DNA of 49,868 nucleotides. Source: Enterocloster asparagiformis. GTDB taxonomy: Bacteria > Bacillota > Clostridia > Lachnospirales > Lachnospiraceae. The position numbers and the translations under genes were made by a program. Location of the stretch: positions 1-49,868 of the forward strand of contig JAGZSY010000039.1 of assembly GCA_018380885.1 (NCBI GenBank). Direction: 5' to 3'. The notes under the pieces are model-generated. The model had not been told where the DNA came from and searched no databases. It saw only the letters and a program-made list of their open reading frames with translations. Each line of letters opens with the position of its first letter. Position 1 is the first letter of the stretch. Shown here piece by piece: positions 17,204 through 27,900 of this stretch.

Positions 17204-18901
17204 CTATTTCACCCGTATTTCCTGTATATTCTCAAAAAAGTCGTCGTAGCGGGTGATGCGGTAGCCTGAGAGGTCCGCGGACACGGCCAGAAACTGCTTT
17301 GGCCGGGCTAACGGCACCACCGGCACCTGGCGGCCGGCCGTCTCATCGGCCTTCCTCCAGGCAGCGGTCAACGCCTTCTCGCTGTATGCCCTGCCAAGCT
17401 CCGCCAGCGCTTCATTCAGCTCGTTGCTGTTGCAGGCGGTGGGAAGGCCCTGCATATCCTCCGTCAGACCGGCCCAGGCCGACGGGTAACCCCAGCCGCC
17501 GGAGCCGGATAAAATCAAATCAAAATCCTGCAGCATATACACCTGCCGCAGGTAGCCGGCCTGGTCCAGAAGCACGATCTCCACGTCAAAGCCGATCTCT
17601 TTTAAGTCCCGTTTGATCTCCTTGGCCAGGCTTTCCTGCAGCTTGTTGCCCGCCATCACCGGCAGATGCAGGTGGCTCTTTAAATTCCCGTACTTCTCGC
17701 CGGCCTGCTCCATCAGAGCAGCTGCCTCCTTCTGGTTGAAAGCCATACTCCCGGCGGCAAAGGCGCTGTCCTCGGGCGCGATGCCCTCCGCCTTCACCAG
17801 ATACGCGGAGAGGCCGCCGCCCGCAAAATGATCCCGGTCAATGGAAAGGGCGATGGCCCGGCGCACCGCTGGAATGTAAAGCAGCTGGTTGTTCCGGTTC
17901 AGGGCCATGTAGTAGATCCCCTCACCCGGTTTCTCATAGATCGTAAACTGCTTTGCCGCAAAAAAGCGGTCGAACAGCGCCGACTCGGCGGAGAAAAAGG
18001 CCACGTCGATCTGCTGCTCCTCAATGGCCGTGCCCATCTCATAGGTGCCGTAGAATACAAACTCCACAGCCTTGATATCCCGTATTTTCCCCCGGTACTC
18101 CTGGTTGGCCTCCAAACGGATTCCGCTTCCCTCCCGGATCCTGGCCTTGTAGTACGGGCCGGTCCCCACGCCGTCCATGGACAGCTGCTGCAAAGCCGGT
18201 ATCAGGCCGCCGGAAAGCGACTCCGGTCTTTTCTGGATTTTCGTCTCCAGAATCCGCAGGTTGTCCGGGGACGGGACCGCAAACGTGAGTTCCACCGTCA
18301 GCTCGTCCGCTACCCGGATTCCCTCCGGCAGTTCCCCCTCCCCGTTTCGAAACGCCGACGCCCCGCTGATATTTCCGTAGGGTCCGCTTCCCTCCTCCTC
18401 GACCGCGCACATGGCGGCAATGGAAAACGCAGCGTCCTGCGCGGTCAGAGGCGCGCCGTCGCTAAAGCGCACGTTTTTCTTCAGGCGTATGGTACAGCTG
18501 CTTCCGTCCTCCTCCATCAGGGCCTGACGCGCCAGCACCGGTTCCAGACTTCCGTCCGCGCCACGGCGCATCAGGGGTTCAAACATCACGGAGCAGGCCG
18601 CCTTGTCCCCGGCGGAAGCGGCGTAGGCCGGATTGGTCACGCCGACGGCATCATTGGTGTAAACCCGCAGCACCTGCCCCCGGTCCTTATCCTTGTTCAC
18701 CGCGGCCTTGTCGCCCTCCTGCACCATGGCTAAACCGGTCTGGTCCCGGAATATCCCGGAAAAAATCCGCCCCGGCCCCATGATGCACAGCAGCGCGGCC
18801 GCCAGGATAACCGCAGCCGCAGCAAAAGCTGCGGCGCACGGTTTCCTTCGGACGGCGGCGGCAAACGCCGCCATCCGGTCTTTCATCTGTTTGTTATTCA
18901 T
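17204..18901 (-). CDS. Membrane-anchored solute-binding protein, family 5 (oligopeptide-type), without transporter genes
   Basis: This 565-residue protein belongs to the SBP_bac_5 family, which captures peptides and other solutes for ABC importers. The family pattern is visible in MFEPLMRRGADGSLEPVLAR and in the strand with VRFSDGAPLTAQDAAFSI. The N-terminus has a transmembrane segment (about 22-42) after a basic region. The single cysteine there lies in AALLCIMG, a poor lipobox because Leu rather than Ala or Gly precedes it, so anchoring by the uncleaved helix seems more likely. AGAGGA lies 8 nt before the ATG. The gene starts 20 bp after the giant gene's stop and abuts the sortase gene. No ABC permease or ATPase gene occurs in the window. 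A role in sensing, or in assembly of the surface protein, is conjecture. Confidence 0.85.
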   Translation of the reverse strand: MNNKQMKDRMAAFAAAVRRKPCAAAFAAAAVILAAALLCIMGPGRIFSGIFRDQTGLAMVQEGDKAAVNKDKDRGQVLRVYTNDAVGVTNPAYAASAGDKAACSVMFEPLMRRGADGSLEPVLARQALMEEDGSSCTIRLKKNVRFSDGAPLTAQDAAFSIAAMCAVEEEGSGPYGNISGASAFRNGEGELPEGIRVADELTVELTFAVPSPDNLRILETKIQKRPESLSGGLIPALQQLSMDGVGTGPYYKARIREGSGIRLEANQEYRGKIRDIKAVEFVFYGTYEMGTAIEEQQIDVAFFSAESALFDRFFAAKQFTIYEKPGEGIYYMALNRNNQLLYIPAVRRAIALSIDRDHFAGGGLSAYLVKAEGIAPEDSAFAAGSMAFNQKEAAALMEQAGEKYGNLKSHLHLPVMAGNKLQESLAKEIKRDLKEIGFDVEIVLLDQAGYLRQVYMLQDFDLILSGSGGWGYPSAWAGLTEDMQGLPTACNSNELNEALAELGRAYSEKALTAAWRKADETAGRQVPVVPLARPKQFLAVSADLSGYRITRYDDFFENIQEIRVK

Positions 18902-18920
18902 GCTTATATTCCTCTGTCTG

Positions 18921-21900
18921 TTATTCCTCGTCCTCTTTTTTGCGTTTTGTCAGCAGGAGAACGACTCCGGCTGCCGCCGCGATTCCCAGCGCCGTCAGGC
19001 CCGCCGGCACTACGCCGGTCTTGGGGATCGTAAACAGCGGCGGCACATCCTCGGGATCTTCTCCCCGGATGATCGCCTCGATTATCTTGGGCAGGTTCGG
19101 CACAGCGCTTCCGCCGCCTCCGCCGCCTCCGGTATGACCGTGGTCCGGTTTGTCGGGTTCCTTCTCTTTCTCAGGCGCAGTCAGGCCGGCATCCTGGTTT
19201 AAGTCGTTCCTGATCTTTCGCAGATCAATGGTCCAGCCCGGCTCTTCCGATATCTTGCCGTCGTAAATGACAAATTCCGCCGACACTGCCGCCCGGTACA
19301 CGCCGTAGGCCGGCATACCATTTACAGCTCCCACCGGAGAGAGACGGCCGTTTTCGCCGTCCGACGGATCGTAAATTCCCGCCACGCTGAGCTCTGCGCC
19401 CACAGGCAGGGAACCGCCCTCCAGCAGCTCTGCAAACTGTTCGTCCAGGGTTTTCCTGGTCAGATCCATAAACGCATTGGCCGGCACCACGTTGCTGTCC
19501 AGCTTTTCGTCCTTGGTTCTTCCGATACCGGCCCATCTCCAGGTCTCCGCGCCGTCCGGCTGGTAAACCTGAACCCGGTAACGGTACACCGTATTGAGCG
19601 CGCTCTCAGGGCTCATGTCCCCTACCGGCACCTGGAACTCATAGTGCCCGTTCTCATCCGTATAACAAAGGCTCACCCCGTCCAGATCGGCGCAGGGTTC
19701 CCACGTTCCCTTGCGGACCGCTGTCCCCGTAATCCGGATTTTCGTCGTTCCCGCTTCTGTCACATCGGTCCCGTTGCCTGCAAGCCAGGCATTTCCGGAA
19801 GCCATCAGAGTGCCGTGGGCCGAATCCGGCGTGGCCACCGCGTTGGAGGCTGTGGCCGTGACGTCTTCCTTGTCCACCAGCTCATAGGTGTAATAGGTCT
19901 CTTCTCCCTCCGGATTGTAGCGGAACAATATGACGGCCGCTCCTTTCACTCCTCTCTCATTCTCGTCCTGGATTCCGTCGCCGTCGGCGTCCTCCCAGAC
20001 GTAATCTCCAATGACAACTCGGTTCTCAAATGCCAATAACCCGGCATCCCTGAGCGCGTGGCGCTTCGCCCGCACGCTGTCCGGTACGTCCCGGTCCTGG
20101 CGCAGGTGGAATCTGCCGTCATAGGCGTTCACATCCGCACTCATCACCTCCAGCAGACTAAAGCTGTCGCTGACTCCCAGGCTGGTCCGTCCCACCCCGT
20201 ACCGATTTATGTTGCCGTTCTCATAGTCGTATCTGGTCAAAACACCCACATCCGAGTCGTTATTCTCGTTGGCACCGGCGGTCCGCACCTTCAGGTATGT
20301 AAAGTTCAGCCCGGACGCCTTCTCGACCAGTATGCGGTAGCGGTACGGCTCAGGCTGGATAAAGGCCTCCCGGCGCTTCCCGCCCTCCCGGACCGGCTGT
20401 TCCTCGTCGAACATAGGCAGAGACTCAAAGGCGTAACAGCCGTCCCTGTCAGTGCGGACATTGGCCGTCCCGACGTAAACCATCTCGCTCTCTTTGCGCT
20501 TCCCGGCGATCTCCTCGGCCAGTTTTTCCAGATCCGTCTGTTTCAGGCTGATCTGCCGTTTCAGAGCGCTGATCTCCAGCTCGCAGCTCTCCATCTTGCT
20601 CTGCAGCTCCCTGATCTCGTTTCCGATCTCCCAAATCTGCGTGTTAAGCTGCTGGTACGCTGCCTCTGCCTCGCGCTGCTCTTTCTCGTAGCCTGCCTTT
20701 TCCGTTTCCAGTTTCGAGATCTTTTCATTAATTTCTTCGATCTCTTCCTGTGTGTGATCCTGCTTCAGATCGTCCTTCAATTCCTTGATGGACTGCTGGC
20801 GCACCTCGATTAAGACCTCGAGACGTGCCTTGCGGCCCTCCACTTCCGCCCGTTCGTGTTCGCTGGCGCTCTGCTTTTCATACTTCTCATCCAGCTGCGC
20901 CTGGCACGACATTTTAGCGTTCTCCGCGCTTCCCAGCTTGGATTGCAGGCCGCTCAGCTCGTTGACCTCGCTTGCCTGCTGCCGGATCAGCTCCTCCAAC
21001 TCTCTCTTTAAGCTGTCAATTCGCTGTTCCTCAGTTCTTGCGTCCTCGAGGAACCGCTCCTCCGCCTCCAGGGTGCGCGGCAGTATATAATTGCCGCTGA
21101 TCCAGTAGGCCTCTCCGGTGTCGTCCGCCCAGGGCTGATAGTAGTCCGGGTCAAAGCGGAACAGGTTCACATAGGTGCCATCCGGGATGATGTTTTCGTC
21201 CCGACTGTAATCCGTATCCGGTTCCTCAGCATAGTCCGCCTCTGATTTGGTGGCGTAATCCGCATCGCCGATTCTGTACTGGAGCGTTACCTGCACGTCC
21301 TCGACTCCCTTTTCCCCGGGCCTGCGGATTCCGTCGTAAAACGCCTTTCCATCCACCATCTGGGCGTCATTCCACACAATTCCGTTCACCGAGCCTTTGG
21401 CGTAAGGCACAAGGCCTGCATCCACATGCTCAATGGTTCTCTGGGCGTCGTAATCGTAGTAAACCTCGCCCAGCCGTATGGTGTGGAGATTTGGATCCGG
21501 TTTTCCGTTCTCGTCCGTCTCCGCCCTCTCATAAGGCAGATAAATGCTCGCAGCAGCCGGATCGGTGTAGTCAAACACGTCTTTCTCCAGGTTCAGCCAC
21601 TGACCGGGTTCCCTTCTGGCGTACAGCCAGGTGTTGCCCGACAGATCGCTGTCCACAAATTCGATCTCATCCACTCCGTCAAGCTCCCGATGCATGGTAG
21701 TCAGGGTGTATGCGGCCGGTATCTCCGGTATCCGGACACGGTAGCCCACCAGGTAATTCTCCTTGCTTCCCGGATCTCCGGCTTCCAGCACAGGCTTCAG
21801 CTTAAACTGCCACTCGCCTCCGGCCGTGGTCACGGTGGATTCCATGGGTTTGGCCTCCGACGGCGTGGCTGCCGTCAGGTCGTCGACGAACTTCAGCTCT

Positions 21901-24900
21901 CCGTCCTCCTTCTCCAACGGCCACCAGCCCTTGTCCTCCACCCATCCGTAAGCGTACAGGTCCACAGTCACGTTCCCGATGCCCTCGTAGCCGTCCCTGC
22001 GCACGCCGTCATAGGGTGCGTAGGAGCCGTTGGGCAGTACCTCCCGGTCCGTGCTGTCATCCCACACAATACCGGATATCATGGTGTTGTCGACGGCGAC
22101 CAGACCAAAATCAATCACTCTCTGATCCTGGTAACGGAGCACGCGCCCCGCCTGATTCTTCACCACCAGCTCCTGGCCGTTGTCCATGGGAATCCCAGCG
22201 GTAAATTCTTTGGTCCAACCGTTGTAACGGCCGGTATTCTCGTACCAGCTGGCCAGCGGATCGCCGGCAATGGTCTTGGACATCTTGTAAATCTTCTTGC
22301 CCGTCCCTTGTTCAGCAGGCGGAATCGCATAAAATACGTACTGTTGACCCGGAACCATGTATTTGAACTCGTAAGTCCCTACAAACGGCTCAAAAATCGC
22401 CTCCAGCTCCGCCTCGTCGGGAGTCGCGTCAATGGCCGGCAGCTCCGGATAGCGGGACGGATACTTCCGGTGTAGCTCGTCGTAAGCCGTCCTCAATCTG
22501 GTCAGCTCTGACTCCGTACCGCCCGCGGCGCGAATCGCCTCGTCCTCAGCCTTTAACCGCTCATATTCCTCTTTTAAAATCTCCATGGTGCGGGTGGTGC
22601 TGCGGCCCGGCAGCGGCCTGGTAATCATAGGCTTGCCGTGCATATCAATCGCAGGCACGATATTGCCCTGCTCATCCCGCTCCTCGCCCTTGATACAGGC
22701 GACAACCGTCACGCCTTCCCCGTACTTCGTCCCGTCCGCGTTCTCATAGCTGTGGCTGAATCCAGCTTCCGTGTAGGAATCCGTCTGATGATCCGGATGT
22801 GGGTTCTCCACATTATCGTAATATCCGTCGTATCCGTGCTCCGCCAGTCCGTCCTCCTGCTCGTCCAGCCATGTTACGCCGCCGTAGCGCACCGGAAGGC
22901 CCACTCCCACGTCGTAGCTGACCCGTTCCTCGTCCTTGGACTTGCTGTCCGCGTGAATCTTGTCCGCGGTGACAAAAGTCAGGTTCTGTGCAATAAATGT
23001 TCCCACCGCGCTGTTGGAATTACCGGGTGACCACGTCTCGCCGGGCTCCACCACCTCCATGGTGACCAGATCGTCTTCATTTCCGATCTCCCAGGTGGTC
23101 AGGCCGTACTCGTTGTACTCCTCCGGCATGGTAAAGCGCAGCCGGTACTCCCCGTCCTTTAAATTGGGGAAAATGTAATAGCCCTGGTTGCCGTAACGGT
23201 CTGACTTGGTAATGCAGCTCAAGGGGCCGTAGGGCGTCGTTGCGCTGCTGGTCATGGAGCCGTCCAAAAGCGGGTCCCCGTTCTCATCCAGCTTGTAGTA
23301 CAGCGGCCTGCCGAACTTGTCCACGCCTGCCGTAGGTTCTGCTTCCACAGCTTCCCCATCGTAGTTGCAGGGCTGTCCAAGCCCGTTTAACAGTTCCACC
23401 CTGACGCCGTTGATTCCGGGATCAGGCTTTAACTGGTCTCCATTCTTGCCCCAATCGGGCACATAGGTGATATTCCCATACTCGTCCACCTCTTTGACCC
23501 GTTTCGGAAGCTTGCGGCTGAAGTCCGTGCCAGTCTCGGGAACCTCGTAGATGATTTCATCCTGCATTCCGTTGAGGTTGGTATCCAGCCACACGTAGTC
23601 GCCGATCTGGGTGCGGTCCGCCGGATTGTGCACATACACCTCCAGCACGGCCGATTCGGCCGTATACACGTCCTTTGCGGTTCCCACAAAGCTGTTGCCC
23701 GCCTTATAGCGGCCGATCTGCGTTTTCAGCGCCTCGTCCGAAACGGTGGCTCTGTCCGCAGAGTAAACCGGCAGATTGAGCGGTGTCTCCACCTCGTAGA
23801 CCAGCCAGAAGTCTGAGGAGGCGTACATCCGGTAAAGCTCGTCCTTCTGTCCCTCCCAGTTGTTGAAGGTCACTGCGATATCCCGCATTCCCTTGCGGAT
23901 TTCTTCATACTGCGCCTGGGTCATGCCGCTGTTTTCGCGGTATTCCTTTAACTCCTGAAGGGTTACATGATGCTTTTTCACATCAGCCTCCTCCAGCCCG
24001 GTCACCGTCCAGTTGAGCGTCGGCTCCTCGTCGAGGGCGCTCAGGCCCAGAGCCTGGAAGAAGTTGTCCTCGCTGTCCTTGATGCGGCTTCTGGTCTCCA
24101 CGGAATAAATGGATTCCAGCCCGGCTGGCTTGAGATCCGTGATCTGCCCGCCACCGTCTCTGGACACCTCCACGGGACCCACCCATATCTTGTAGTCCTC
24201 CTCCGGGAACACGATCTCGAACTTGTCGTCCACCGTTCCCTGGTCGTCCGCGTTGCTGGTAGCTCTCAGCGTGAAGTTCTCCTGCTCAGGCTCCAGCCAC
24301 GGATTCCACTTGGAGCCTCTGCCCGGCGCGCTCCACTTGCCTCCTGATTCGCTTCCCGTAATTTTCGTATCACCCTCATAGGGCAGGATATCGTAGAATA
24401 CCGGGTTCAGTTTCAGGCCTGCGGCCGGCTCTCCAGGCGTATACACCTGGCTGTTGCGCATGTTCAACTTATAACGGTAATACTCTCCCTCCAGCACAGG
24501 AACCGGAAGCCCGGTGGTGGATGAGCTCTCGCCCGGCTCCAGCACCGTGGTCACGGCCTTGAACTTCGGGAAGGACATCACTGTGTCAAATGCAATAATA
24601 TCGTTCTTGATTTCCAGCAGGGTGTCGGAGGTGGAGTCGTCCTCGTCGTAGTTGTTGACATCCTTAATCTGATGGGAGCCCACGTCCTGGGCCTCCCCGT
24701 CCCCTGCCGTCCATTTCACCCATTTGGGCTGTCCCACGTCGTCCGTGGCGTAACCGTAGGTCACCTTGTTCTCCCCCTTGGCCAATGGGTCGGCCTCGTT
24801 GGTGGTGGTAACCCTGGCCATATACTGGATTACAATGGTGTCGCCCGGCATCAGCCTGCCCTTAAAGAAGAATTTCAACAGGTTTTCATTTCCGTTCTGC

Positions 24901-27900
24901 TTATAGGGCTGGATCTCCTCCGCGTTCAGCGTCACGTCCGTAAAATCCGAGGGCGCCGTCTCGGTGGTATAGTTGCCGTTTCTGTCATAATCCCTGTGCA
25001 CCACCCGGTAGGTCCAGAACAGAGGCTCCGTCTCGCTGTAGGAATTCTTACGTTTATATTCCGGATTGAGCGGCACGGATAAATCGCTTGCAACCTCGTC
25101 GTAGGGCACATAGGTCAGCGTGTTGGGATTGATGGCCAGCAGCGGCGGCACCCGGATCACGATGGTGGGATTGACGAAAATATCCTCCCTGTCCTCGGAA
25201 TCCGTATACTTCTCCAAACGCTCGTTCTCGATATTGTCCAGCGTGCAGGTGTAGGAAACCACCTTGCTGCTGTCCTTCAGCTTAATCTCGTCGTTCCACT
25301 TGTAATAGCATTGATCCTGGGGAAGCTGGTCTCCCTCCGGCGTTCGCTGGATAAACTCCAGGTATTTGCCGTCGATCTTCATCTCACCCACAGGCGTATA
25401 CAGCACCAGGATCATACCGGAACGCGAGAACAATTCCGGATACGGCACCTTGGAGCTGCCCTCCACCCTCTCGTCGCTGCTCACAAGCCGGCAGTACTTG
25501 CCGTCGCTGTAGTTCACGTAGATATCGGTGTAGTTGGCCGTGTAGCTGTCGCTCTTGATCGCCTGTCCGTCGGAGCTGTAAGCCCCCAGACGCATATTGA
25601 TCAGGCCGCCGTTGGTGGCCACATCGTCCCGCTGCGCCTCGGCCGGCGTTGCGCTGCTGGGCGACGCCGTCTCAAAATACTGGTAATGGTTGGGATAGTG
25701 GCCCACATTCATACCTGTGCCCGTGTTTTCAAACTCGTGGGCATCCTGCTTCCCTTCCTCGTTGTAGTTGACGTCCACATCCAGACGGAAGCCCGCCGGG
25801 ATCGGATATTTCTCCGGGTTTTCCGAGGTCACCATCCACATGATCTGGTTGATATCGTCCCGAATCTCCTTCGGTACCGCGATGGTCTGCTGCTCCCACA
25901 GGGAAGCGCCGTCCGGGTTCTCCCCGTCCTTTGCACCCAGGCGATGCCAGATGAGCGGCTTACTCTCGTCGCCGTCGTAATGGCTGCCGATGTCGAAGCC
26001 GTCCTCAATGGTCTGGCGCAGATCCCCGGTCTCGCTGCGCAGCGTGTAATACACCTTCACCTGGAGATTTTCTTCCAGCTTCTCTTTGTATTTCTCCATC
26101 TCCTCAGGCGTATTGCCGCAGAGCTCGCTGAGCGGCACGTACCAGCGCCCGGTCCTGACCTCCGTCACCGTGGTGGTCACCTTGTAGGCGTCATATTTCT
26201 TGTAATTCTCCGCCGTCAGATCAGGCCGGTTGATATCCCGTCCCACGCCGTACAGCGGCAGATTGGAGATCGTGCACACCTCTCCCACCGCCCCCCGCAC
26301 CAGGCTTGTCTCCGCCAGGTACATGACAATATCGTCGGTGGATCTGTAGGCCGGGTCTTGGGCTTTGCCGTTTCGGCTTTCCAGAGGCCTGCTGGTGCTG
26401 ACCCTGCCGTAGCCCATGGGGCTTAACACCTTCAGGCCCGCGGCCGTGTCGTAGGCGTAACGGTCTTTCTCCTCCTTTTCCTTCTGGTTCCAGTTGTCCC
26501 CAAAGTTTTTCTCAATGGACACGCCGTTGATGTCTGTCACCGTGGTGGGAACCGGAAGCTTCTCACCGTCCTTAATCACCACCTTTTCGTCCGTATTCTT
26601 ACCTGCCGTCCCGCTGTAATAGGACACGGCGTCCTTTTTCTGGTCGCCGAACCAGGACCGGCCGTCCTTTTCGTAGCGCACTCCGGCATCCGTTTCCAGC
26701 TCCCCGTAATTTCCGTCCAGGTTGTCCAGGTTCACGAACGCCCTGTTGTAGAAGCTCTCCTTGCTCTTTCCGTCCTTGTCGTAAGCCTCCGGATCATTTA
26801 CATCGGGGATATCCGACACGCGCGTGCGGATCTTAAGCGTAAATTTGTCCCCGTTTTTCAGATAACCGGCGGGCCGTTTGCCGTTGCCGATATTCTCATA
26901 AGCCGACTGTCGGTCGTCAAATGAAGCGGTGCCGTCGGCCGGCGGGATCACCGTGATGCTGATGAACTTGCGGTTGTCCCGCTCGTCCGGCCCGGGCTTC
27001 GGCGTGTTGTCGATGATGGTCCACCCCTTTGCCCTGGCCTCATTGAGATTCAGGATCGCCGCCGGCTTCCCGTCCTCGTCGTAGGTCTCGATGCAGATAC
27101 CCGGATCCTCGGCAGTGCCTTCGTCGTAGGCCAGTACCCAGGGCAGATAGTCGGAGAATACGAAGGCTCCGTGAGCCACGTCCCCGCTCTCCGCCAGCTT
27201 CCGCCTGCGCACCTCAAGCTGCTCCTCAAAAGCCTTGACGTCCGCGGCGGCGGGCTTCTGATCCCAATCGCCGCCGGCCGACACATCTTCAATCCTTTGC
27301 GCGTTTCCGCTCTCGTCCGTCAAGTACTCGTTGGGCTGGTCCAGGCGCGCAAACGCCTTGGGATCCTGATCCTCCGCGACGGTGGAATCCGCCTGGCTGT
27401 GCATGGGCGATTCCACGTGCTTGTTCATGACCGTCACGCCGTACCACACTCTTCCGCCGTATCCGAAGGTCACTCCCTCCTCCAGCAGAATATTCGCATT
27501 CTCCGTGTAGTCGTCCAGGCATTCCGCATCCACGTCCTTCACGCCGTCCGCGTTGGTGCAGGCGTCCGTTTTCACCAGCTTCCCGTTCTCATCGATCTCA
27601 TACTCGTGCACATCCCGGCCCCTGTAATCAGGCGAGCCGTTGTTGTCCCCCAAACCGTCCTCGGTGACGCTGAGCGCCACACGCTTATCCAGCATAATGT
27701 TGGGGTTCTTCACGTATATCTTCATGGTGTTGGCCACAAACCGGTCGCCAGTCACCGCGCCGCCCTCAAGGGCGCCGCCTCTGCCGTTGCCGTTCACATC
27801 CAGCCGGTCGTAGGTCACCTCCAGAGGCGCCCGCAGTCCGCCCTTCATGGCGTTCGTCAGCGTCAGATCGCTTTGCGATTTTATGTTGGCCGGCGAGTAG

